Assembly: GCA_029964075.1 (NCBI GenBank)
Contig: CM057147.1
Coordinates: 21,101,513-21,165,512, forward strand
Origin: Patiria pectinifera
Lineage: Eukaryota; Echinodermata; Asteroidea; Valvatida; Asterinidae
DNA: 64,000 bases
Direction: 5' to 3'
A model generated the notes under the pieces. The model searched no databases. It was not told the origin of the DNA and worked only from the letters and a program-made list of their open reading frames with translations. A program made the translations under genes and the position numbers. Shown here one piece after another: positions 1 to 10,400 of this stretch (positions are counted from its first letter, which is position 1; each line of letters begins with the position of its first letter).

Positions 1-1413
1 TCGATGAGATTGCTGGTTTCCTTGAGACGCCAGAGTACATCAACCACACCCGTCTGAACCAGAGGGTGGTATCCATAGAGTATACCAACGACGCATCAGT
101 AGTCGTGACGTGTGAGGATGGCACGCGATACACTGGCGAGTACGTTCTTATCACCTTCAGCATCGGCGTCTTGCAGAACAATTTGATCCAGTTCATCCCG
201 CCTCTCCCGGAATGGAAAGATGTTGAGATCAAGAAGCATCGCATGGCTGCGTACACGAACATCTATGTCAGCTTTCCAAGCAAGTTTTGGGATGATACCG
301 AGTGGGTTCTTCACGCCAGCGAGAGAAGAGGTTATTTCCCAGTGTTTCTCAACTACCAGGCAGAGGGGCTGTTTCCAAGTGGAAACCCCATGATAGTTTT
401 TACTGTCACTGGTAAGATCAGTAGGCCTATGTATTGAAAACCTCAACAATCAAAGGTCCGCGACGCTCAACATTTGAAAAACTAACCCCTGTTGTTTTTG
501 CAGAATTGAACTAGCATACCGGGTATGGCACATAATATCGGAATTTAGTGTGTTTATGTCCTCCATCCAATGAACCAAGCTACGCTTCACAGCCCATGTG
601 CACGCCTGGTTCATATCCGACCCATACATTTTACTTACATGAGTCGTCTTGAACCGGAGAAATTTTACGTATTTGAGACAGTTTTCAGCTTGGGGCTGAT
701 ACTTTTCCTAGATTTTTCGGTTCCTGCCTATTTACGCTGTGATATATCACAGGAAACCGCGTGGCTGATTTTTTTTTCCTGAGTAAAGAGAACAATCTAT
801 GTCATGTCCATAACATCAAACAGCGAAAAAAAAATTATAAAACGCCTTGTTTTAAACACCCCAAAACAAAATCTACATTAGATGCACAATCGCTGATTTT
901 AAGATGTAAATATATGTTTTCTGTACAACTCTGTGTCTGTCTTCTGTGTTGTTTCAAGGTGACGAAGCCCGACGCGTTGAAGCACAACCTTCGGAAACGA
1001 CCAAAGCCGAGATCCAACAAGTTCTTCGTAATATTTACGGGGACAGCATCCCTGAAGCCACCGACATCCTGGTGACTGACTGGTCTCAGAATCCCCTCAC
1101 CAAAGGCTCCTACAGCAATGTCCCCGTGGAGGTTCCTACCAAATGCCGCCAGAAACTCCAGAGCCGAGTGGGACACCTCTTCTTCGGCGGCGAGGCAACC
1201 TCCGTCTTACACGGCTATATCGCCGGAGCTCTCGATTCGGGGGAACGCGAGGCCCGCAAGATGATGCAGTGTCTTCAAGACTTCAAGAAGTGCCCGAGTT
1301 ATGAAGGAGACGGCCTCGTATGCGAAGAGCCTGAAGCTTCAGCGTGTTCCTTGCCCGGCAGTGATGCATCTCTGCTGGGAACTCTTGCGGTGCTATATTA
1401 TATCTCAAATTAA
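1..1413 (+). CDS. Flavin-containing amine oxidase, polyamine-oxidase-like, 3' part (two last exons)
   Basis: Exons run from before the window to 411 (first full codon at 3) and 959-1413 (stop TAA). The donor at 412 and acceptor at 957-958 are GT-AG and restore codon phase (split Gly). About 287 C-terminal residues are visible of a family that is usually near 500. The first exon carries the substrate-domain pattern of polyamine oxidases (YVLITFSIGVLQ, then IKKHRMAAYTNIYVSFPSKFW). The second has the C-terminal FAD-contact signature FFGGEATSVLHGYIAGALDSG-like at 1172-1245, close to the GE-T--H-GY--GA--SG pattern of plant and animal polyamine oxidases. The family oxidises polyamines or related amines using FAD, giving H2O2. 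The tail ends in a short hydrophobic stretch (LLGTLAVLYYI), which could be a membrane or GPI-type signal. Substrate cannot be told from sequence. The N-terminal FAD-binding GxGxxG part lies outside the window. Confidence 0.85.
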
Positions 1414-1542
1414 ACAAAGCGAAAAGGCGCTGATCTGTGGAATTGAAAAAAAATAGTTTCCATAACCTGTTCAAGGTATGACGAAATTGAGGCGAACAAG
1501 ATGCCACTGTCCAAATTTGTAAGGTAAAAAAAACCTGTTATA
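1414..1542. other. 3' flank of the amine oxidase
   Basis: AT-rich sequence after the stop codon. I see no canonical AATAAA close to the stop. The flank runs straight into the MITE at 1543, so the transcript may end inside that repeat. Confidence 0.4.
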
Positions 1543-2210
1543 CTGGGTGAGTCACACACAAAAATCTAAACCCAAATGGCAGAACCGATTCCTGAATTAA
1601 GTTTTGCCTCTGGCACTTTCAAAATCTAGGATACCAAAGCCCAATCAATGAGCTTTCGTTTAGTGTAAGAATCATTGAAATCACTCATGTACTTTTCAAG
1701 TCACGGAATTTTGAATACAAACACTGTTTTAAAGTTCTGTCCACGGATCACAAGACACAAAGAGGTATATGTAGCATCAGTTCACTTGCATCATAATTGT
1801 TTTCATTTGCTGAAAGAACACTTAATTAACCGATCCCGTTAGCTCGGTGGTGGAGTGGTAAGACATCTGCACTAGAAAGCAGGAGGTCGTGGGTTCGAGT
1901 CCCACCCGAGTGATTTTTTTCCAACTATCACTCGGGAGGTAACTCACTGAGTATACAGTGTTTAAACGTCGGTGAAGGGCAAAACCAATAATTTGAACAC
2001 TTACTTTGTTGTGATCCGTGAACAGAACTTTAAAACGGTGTTTGTGTTCAAAATTCCGTAACCTGAAAAGTACATGAGTGATTTGAATGATTCTTGTACT
2101 AAAAAGAAAGCTTAATCACTGGGCTTTCATATCCGAGATTTTGAAAGTGCTGCAGGTAAAGCTTTATTCAAAAATTGGTCCTGCCATTTGGGTTTTCTTT
2201 ACTCACCCTG
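1543..2210. mobile_element. MITE with long inverted arms (CAGGGTGAG family, copy 1)
   Basis: Arms of roughly 220 bp face each other. The left arm starts CTGGGTGAGTC and contains AAACCCAAATGG, AAGTTCTGTCCACGGATCAC and similar blocks. The right arm repeats them in reverse and ends ACTCACCCTG. TATA flanks both ends, which fits a TA-type target. No transposase is present. A second family member without the central insert lies at 39726-40121. The loop of this copy was later hit by a tRNA-derived SINE (1825-1994). Confidence 0.8.
1825..1994 (+). mobile_element. tRNA-derived SINE, family A, with 9-bp target-site duplication
   Basis: The element is bracketed by direct repeats GAACACTTA at 1816-1824 and 1995-2003. 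It carries an A-box-like TAGCTCGGTGG and a perfect B box GGTTCGAGTCC at 1892-1902, so internal RNA polymerase III promotion is likely. The anticodon region (ACTAGAAA between CTGC and GCAG) has one extra base for a normal 7-nt loop, so this is not a working tRNA. A related copy lies on the minus strand at 19963-20120 and shares the 3' body down to CGTCGGTGAAGG. The related MITE at 39726 lacks this insert and gives the empty site. Confidence 0.85.
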
Positions 2211-3520
2211 TATAGTTTGTCCCAAAAAAGCGGGCCATGACAAATCAGCGGCCATACAACAAATATTCATGTAAGACAATTTTTTTTCAGGCTGTTGATG
2301 TTGTTTATTGCCAGTGGGAAAAATAAACTGAAATAATTGAAACACTTTTAAAGCCACGGCTACTTGAAACGTAAGAGCTCCATAAAATTGAAATGTACAC
2401 TTTTTGAGGCATTAGCTTGTGCTGGTAAATGTATAGTGGAGAGAGGGAGACCACGAACCTTGTATCACACACGAACACATTCCACATGCAGACAAGAAGA
2501 GACTTTCAACAGTCGTATTAAAGTTTAGTCATAGCATTCCGTTGCTGATTACAAAGCATTCCGTTGCTCGAGAGGAAGGAACATTTCTCACAAGAAGTAA
2601 AGTGTATCTTGGGGTTGTGTTGTGGAGAACAAGGCAATAGGTATGCATGTAATGGACCAATCAGAAGATGGGAAACAGATGTCGTTTGGGGGAAAACAAT
2701 ACGCGCCCCGGCCCAACCGGACTCCGGCAGCCCAGTCTGCTCTATAGCCCTGCCCAATCAAACCCACTGCAGCCCAGTAGTCCACCCTCGCCTGGCCAAG
2801 CCCACCCCAATAAATACTCGTCGAGAGCAACCCTAGCCAACCAACTTGGTCGCAGCAAAGCTCCTTTCAAGCAAGCTGAACCTAGCCTCACCCAGCTGGA
2901 AGGCCACCAGCCCTCCAACCTACAATACAAACTATCCAAAACAAAGAACAACCAAACACATACAAAAGCATTCAAACCAATAACAAGAAGTCAAATAAAA
3001 AAGTACATCCTCACTTTTAATTTCAATAAATTTACAATGTCCAGTTCAGCAGTTCAATACATGTAATGCCTACATAAATTTATTATCCCATTCTCCGTCT
3101 ATATTTTTTTAACTTGAGTGCACTAATAGGATAACCAGGGTAATTTTATAGTTCGCCTAGAAAATATTCTGACATCTTTCAAAATGAAAAATGGACCGCC
3201 GGAAAAGCCATAAATTTTCACGCCTTCGTAATCATGAACGCGTGCCAAAGCCAGGAATGTCTCGGTTTACAGATCATAACTCATTCATCCTAGTTCAACC
3301 AACATGTATTCTGTTACTTCCTCATATTTTTGTCATTTTTATATTTCAGCAATCTTTTCACAATCAACTTTAATATACATGTATTAAGAATGTAACACAG
3401 AACTTATGCCCCATGTGATATTAGACAAATTTTTGCAGTGCATGTCACATTGAGATAACACAAAGAACCATTTGAAGAGAGTTCCGATTTCCCAACAAAA
3501 AACCATATATTTGCTTATTA
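2211..3520. other. Intergenic, no gene recognised
   Basis: Convergent intergenic DNA between the amine oxidase and PEX12. Positions 2695-2960 are C-rich and built from degenerate CAGCCC/CCAACC-like words, similar in composition to 42120-42320. The open frames there are compositional. Confidence 0.5.
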
Positions 3521-3900
3521 GGCCCCCCCCAAAAAAGTCTCCGGTTTCTGGTATGGAGCTTGCCCAAAAAGTGGTGCGGCGACGCGGCTTTTTTTTTTTT
3601 TTTTACCTGATTTTTGGCTTCAAATGTCGGCTGGTGACTGCAAATGGTGCCCGACTAAACTTAGTGCAATTACAAAATGTATATGGGAGTCCAGAGAGGC
3701 CACATAAAGCTTATTCTCGACCATCATCCAATCTAAAAACACGTTAAAATTGTGCAGCAGCAGGATTCCAGTCAAACCAGTGAGTTTGGCGGTTTTGAGA
3801 CATCATCTTTCATTGAAAAAAACCTTTTTCATTTTGCCGACGTGCATGGCTACGGCGACGCGCGCGCATACCAGAAACCGGAGACTTTTTGTTTTTGGCC
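3521..3900. mobile_element. PIF/Harbinger-like MITE, family H1 copy 1
   Basis: The element starts GGCC and ends GGCC, with inverted termini CTCCGGTTTCTGGTATG / CATACCAGAAACCGGAG. It is flanked by TTA at 3518-3520 and 3901-3903, the 3-bp TWA target duplication typical of PIF/Harbinger. No transposase is present. The 380-bp body is shared almost throughout with the copy at 48135-48509. A smaller relative with similar GGC plus A-tract ends is at 40470-40831. Confidence 0.75.
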
Positions 3901-4428
3901 TTAAAGAAAGGTCTTATTGGATTTGCACAGTATGCATTGAATTTCAATTTTTTATTTAAATAGCCTGCGTAAAAATTGAGAATATCTGATAATTTGTTAA
4001 AGATGCATACCCCATGCCATCCCAAAAAAAATTCTTTCTCCCAACGAATTTCAATTGTTTGTTTTAACGGGAAAAAACTGCTTTGTTCTGATTTTGGGTG
4101 TCTGCAACCCTCTGATAATGGGCTTTCATTTTATGCACAAATAACCCACCCAGTGAAAGGTGAATTATTGTATGGCAGCCAATATTTAGAATTTTGTGAA
4201 GAAATAAAGCAATAACTAAACATTGGTGATTTTTCAGTTCGATGTCTCATTTTAAGAGTGAATAACTTTTATATTTCTAGGAATATAGCAAATTGAAAAC
4301 AAATCCATTTTTTGAGGTGAAACTCGAAAAGAGCTTGGGGAAGACATCTTTAAAATCTTATTATCCAATGGACTTGGGAGCATTCTTAGCGAGTAAACAA
4401 AGAAGGAAATACAGAGCAAGGTCAAAGG

Positions 4429-7400
4429 TCATGTATCAGGTGGGTAGAGCTTGATCAGGTGACTCAGTTCCGTAGGATAGCTGGTGACTGGGCAGCAGCG
4501 ATGGCCTTTGACGAAACTATAGATGCACGGATAGCAGAAAACATACCTGCAATGGTATGACATGAAGTCAAATTTCAGTACTTTTGTCATATTTCCAAGA
4601 AATGACTCCTTTTGCCTTGCCTTCAAAAACAAAAATATGATCAAAACAATACTGCATTTACCATCTTATGGTCCAATGGTTACGTGTTTGACTCATGTGT
4701 GACAGTGCATGGGCCCTAACATGGTGTTTGTGTCCTTTAGCAAGACACTTTACTACAATAAGCCTCTGTACTGACGACTTCACACTTTGTTTACGTTTAT
4801 GCTTTCCTATGGTGCTCAGTGGACCATGGGCCCCCACTGGCTCCATAGGAAAGGGCACATGTAAACAAAATGTGACGTCATCAGTACAGAGGGCAATTGC
4901 CTCTCTCCACCAAGGAGTATAAATGGGTCACCTTTGAGGTAGATTGTGGTGATCTTGAGCTGCTGCCGAAAAGTGGTTTCATGGCCTGATGAACAGGTCA
5001 ATAATTGTTAAACACTTCGAGGCTTTTGTTCAAAGCTCTATATAAGCACCACATTATTATTAAGGCTGACATAAAAAAAAAACCAAACAAATTTTACTCA
5101 CCCCGATGTTGATAACGCTGTATCATTTGTTCGATGTTTATGGCACAGTGGACAAAGTGTTGGGTCTTTGGGCAGTGCACTGTCCTTTACTTCTTTAATC
5201 TTTTGGAGTAAAGTATAAAAAAATCTCCATAAAATGAAAACATTGTACAAAAGTGCAAAACCAAATAAACCTAGACTCACCTACATCACTGACGCATACA
5301 CCCTGAAATGCAAATCTTGCACATCGATACATGTAGATGTAGTCAAATCAATCCAAGTCAGAACACAAATCAAATCACAATTCAAATCACAAGCCAATCT
5401 GAAGTCAGGTCGCAAGTAGCAACAGATGAGCATCACCACAGGGATGGCTTCCATTAACAGTTTATTTAACCTGTGAGAACTTGAGAAAACTTGCCAAAAG
5501 GTCTTAGATATTAGGGCTGTGCATCGGAACCGGGTGTCAGGAACCAGTTCCAGATTATGGAATCAAATACCCGTAACCAACTTTGGAAATTACTTTTCAG
5601 TCAGTGAAAAAGAAATGTTTCAAATGAAATATCTGTGTGAAAATTTCAAATGAAAACACGATACACGGAAAACCAAAACCAATTTTATGTTATGATGCTT
5701 GCGAAAGTTACAGTTTTCACCACATAGCTAAAGAGCTCACTGCACGTTATACACCCTATCTAGCCGTATTGCTGCACCGATGTGGTGATATTATCATACG
5801 GACCTTTATGAACAATCTGAACAGCAAATTCCCAGATTTGAATTTTGGGGTTGGATTTCTTTAACGGGTACCCGGGTACCCGTATTTTTTTCAATAGGGT
5901 ACCCGATTCCTATACTACCCGTAAAAGCATATCCCTATTAGATATACACACCTTGGGTGGTTTGGGTATGGGCAGAGCAGTCACGGCCAGCCGCGTCTGC
6001 TGATCTTGGCTCATGTACCACCACTCCAGGAACTGAAGGAAGAAGATGCCGACAGACAGACCCTGGGAGATGGAGACTGCTAGGACACCTAAGACTCTCT
6101 TGAAGTAATGGTACAGGCTCGATCTCCAGCTGCCAAACATTTGCCAAACAATAAAGATACAGGACTCTAAGCTATTCAGTCAAACATATTCAAACCTTTA
6201 GACCAAGTCCGGCAATTTAAGTGCTGGTCTTGTGGTTTTTTTTATGACTGAACTAGACACATGGACTAGCGGTCATTTACGACGCTGAACATTATTAATC
6301 CTACAAATACCACAAAATATGTCAATTGACCAAGTGACGTACACTGTTTCACATTTCCTATGAGTAACAAAAATGACAAAAATGTTCTTCTACAACACGT
6401 GACATAAACCCTCTCAAACCAGCACTTTTTCAAACTGTGCTGGTCGAGTCGAAGTAGAAAGTAGCACTAGCTCTATTGTAGTGCATTTTTACATGAAATT
6501 TAGGCCCAGGGGAATCCAACCCAAAGGCACTTTAATTTGTTTGGTAGGAACCTTCCTGAGCCTGCCAAAATCCAGCAATGTGCAAGAGCCACAAGGGCAC
6601 TTTTGTTTTAAACTTAAATGTTCAAGGGGAGTCAAATGCTAAGAAGAGTATTACTGACTGGGGCTCCCCCTTCCCTTAATCCTGCAAAAGCCTCCCAAAC
6701 CTCACGGTGGATTTTGAGGAATCTGGGAGGACTGATAAAAGAAAACCAATAATAACACTAAGCTGTTTGAGACATTTGGGCAATGTTTACATGAGGAAAA
6801 AACCTGTCAATGGCCAGCCATGTTATTCAGGAAATGATTGTTCATAGGCATCAGTGGAAAAATATCACAGGGGAAGGTGCCAGCAAGAAGTGCTGATGGA
6901 GGAGAGAGGCTCATTTCACCTTGAAATTTTTATTTTAAGACTTTTCACGACCCTGAGGAATTACCAGCTAAGAGGAGAGGGGGCATGGAAACGATCCAAA
7001 AACAAAGTTTGTGCCCCTACTTGAGATCATCTCGTCTTTAAATCCAAGCAATACTGTTAATCTTGAGGATTCTTCCAACTAACCTGCTGATATCTGCATC
7101 CATGCTGATGCCCTGCATCTGCTCCATTATGTCCTCTTTGCTCATGTACTTCAATCTCACACCTGTCCAAACAATTAGCAACCAGATAAACATTATTCCC
7201 ATAATTTGATGCTTTCTAGAAGGCCATATCTTTAGAGCTGCCAGTTTAAAGAATCTCTCGAAAGTAGTTTCACAACTTGAACTCAGTTGAGTTAGACTGC
7301 ATGTCACGTATTTAATTGACCACAAACACTTCAATACAAGTTAATATGTATGTATAGTCTAACTCAATAACATAAACCTAAGGCAATAACATTAATCTTA

Positions 7401-10400
7401 ATGTAGGAATTAGTATTTTAAGATAAAGCATGCAAGTGCATCTAATATGGAATTTGCAATATTTTAAAGATATAAAAGTGAAACAAAAATGAAAAAGGAA
7501 TGACACAGATGAGATGATTGCAGAATTATGAAACTAAATATTATCGACGAGCAAACAGACAAAACTGTAAAAAAAAGAAAATGAAACTCGTGCTGAAATG
7601 AAAGTACACAAAATGGCACAGGAATAATATACAAATATTGAATGCTTCGAGTGGTGTAGTAAAACTAGCCTCCCGAGGTGATCCATGGACATTCTATTTT
7701 CCCGAGGCGAAGCCGAGGGAAAATAGAATGCTCCATGGATCACCGAGGGAGGCTAGTTTTACTTCACCACGAGATAAAGCATTCAATATTTGTTTTATAA
7801 CACTTCACCCACAGATTCTGCTTGGTTATAATATTTTAAATTATTTAAATCTGAACACAGTTGAAATAAACTTCAATTTCAATACAAAATTGGTGGAAAA
7901 TGTATTTCTCTCTTCCAAACTACCCCTTCGCGAAATGTTTGAACCCAACTCTGTGGCGCGCTCTCTTTGGAACAAAACGCGCTGCGTGCAACGCGCACAC
8001 CAGCATCCATTTGCACACAAATACCGCGCCGTGGAAATAGTACTTTGGTTGCTAATGGTATAGTACTTTGGTTGCTATGCGCATAGTACTTTTGGCCGTG
8101 CACAGAAAGATAGCAAAATTAGAAAGTAACATGTGACTCGCTCTCGGCCAATCAAGACACAGAATCTGTGGGTGAGGTGTTATAATGCGGTATATGCCAT
8201 GTAGCTACATGAAATATACAGGTTTATGGCTTCTGACTATCACCCCTTGAACAAAGACATTGACAAATATGAGGAACCGCAGCATAGAGCTTGAGAGCTC
8301 AGTTGGTAGAGCACCGGAACGGCAATCCGGAGGTCGCAGGTTCAAACCCTGCTCCATTCAATTTCTTTGTTCAACTTAAAAAAAGTTTCATTTTGGGTAA
8401 AAATAAATAGCAAATGGTAAAGGAAATAACAATAATGCCAACCTGCAAGTCTCAAGAACGGCGAGTGGCAGTCTGACTTGTGGAACAGATATCTCAGCTG
8501 ATAGAGGAAGACAGTACTCTGAAATGAATTTTTATTTTAAAAAAATGTTATTTTAGGCAGTTCCACATTGATTGGACACGACAAAATAGCTGGCTAAATG
8601 CAGGAGGATCGAGTCAAATTGAAATATTTATGAATGTTTGATATTTTTTTTTTAAATTTGACTTCATACTTGAAAATTGCATGTTTCAGTGTATATTGGA
8701 TCAACAGGCAATTACTATAGAGATTAGAATAATGTAATCATCATTCAAGTTTCTCACAATGTTAACAAAGACCAACAATGAGTATCAAGCAATGAACCAA
8801 CAAAGCTTAGAACCAGCAAACACCAAGAGAAACAAAAGAACTTAACCTAAACTTTAACATGCACACGGAATCCGGTCATACGGGGATACAGAACTTAGGA
8901 TTGGTAAGTGTCCCCCAAAACTTTGTTTAGGCGACACAAAAATCCAAACTAGGAGTATTGTAAAAAACAAACTAACCTCCCAAGACATGTGAATGAATGG
9001 GAAGACAGCCATGAATACCCTGCGTAGCCTGAGATGTTCAGCTTGCTGCAACTGCGGCCGGTCTAGTGCCTCGTCTCGCCATCTCTCAAACAGTGCCTCT
9101 AGTTTCAGCTTCAGATAGGGTACCAGCACCTGAGTGTATACCAACAGATTTCCACAGCTCAAAGAGAGTTTAGGCTCACTGGTCTCATGGCAGAATGCCT
9201 ACCAATGGGACGTTTGTGAACATCAGCTTTAGCAAAAAGATTGGTTAGTACACCTCAGTGCTGCACTAGTTGCTAGACAGTTCGCCCCAAAAGGTGCACA
9301 AAATCTCATTGACAAGAATATCTAATCATGATTAACGTCTATTCGAATCAGAAAAACACATGCCTCTCTATACTTATCCTTGCTGTTTCAACTTAAATTT
9401 GCCTATTTTTCGTTATAGATTCCAGAACCTTTTTTTTTTATGTTTTCACCCCCTTTTAAGGCCTTTTTTTTATCCTGTTTTCCTTGACTAGTTCATGTTG
9501 TCTTTCTTGAGCAGCAGACTATTTAGTTTGGATCTCAAGGGATGGGCGGGGGAGATGACAAATGCATACTTTGTTTCTGAAATGTAGCCTCATTTTATAT
9601 TTCTTTGCAAAATTTGTTAAACTGAATAGGTTGGAGTGATGGGAGATTTGCCTCAGGTTAATGCTTACAAGGAATAGCAGTGATCTAAGATGCTGCCATG
9701 TCTGAAGACCCTGGGTGGTGCTGTGAGGATGAGTAGCAGCAACTGTGGGGACTCGCTTGAGACTGTAGAAATTCTCAGCAAAAGACGCACCTGCATCAAA
9801 CACAAAAAGTAAACAGCAGTTGTGCAACTTAAACATAGGCATGAGACTTAGATCCAAATAATAAAGTTGTACAAGAAATGTACATATTATAATTTTTTTA
9901 AAGCCTTTTCTGCAAATGATATGTCATATGTAGATTTATTTGCTGGAAGTTTTCACCGTTTTCACAAATCTTGCAAAAATTCACCAAAGTGGAGGAACCC
10001 AATGACATTTTCTTCAATCTTGAACTTTGCAGAGTGACGTTGTCCAATGGTTACAGTGTTTGACCCATGTGCCACATGTGGTACGTGGGTTCAAATCCTG
10101 GTGAGGGAGCATGATGCTTGTGTCCCTGGGCAAGACACTTTACTACAATTGCCTCTCTCCACCCAGGAGTTTTAATGGGTACCGGTGAGAGTAGAGACCA
10201 GATTGCGCTGATGACCGCTGTAGCAATGTGGTCTCATGGCCTGATGAACAGGGGTAATTATTGTGCAGCACTTTGAGACTTCCCTATGGTGGAAAGCGCC
10301 ATATAAGCACCACACATTATTGTTATTAGTAATAATAACAATACGTAATATTGTAACGGCGGTGCCGGGCCGCCGGCAGAGGGCGCCAGCACGGACCCAC

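Noticed and set aside
1840..1915. tRNA gene candidate on the plus strand
   Set aside because: Good B box, but the anticodon arm has an extra base, and the sequence continues into a 3' body shared with 19963-20120 and is bounded by a 9-bp duplication, so it is a SINE.
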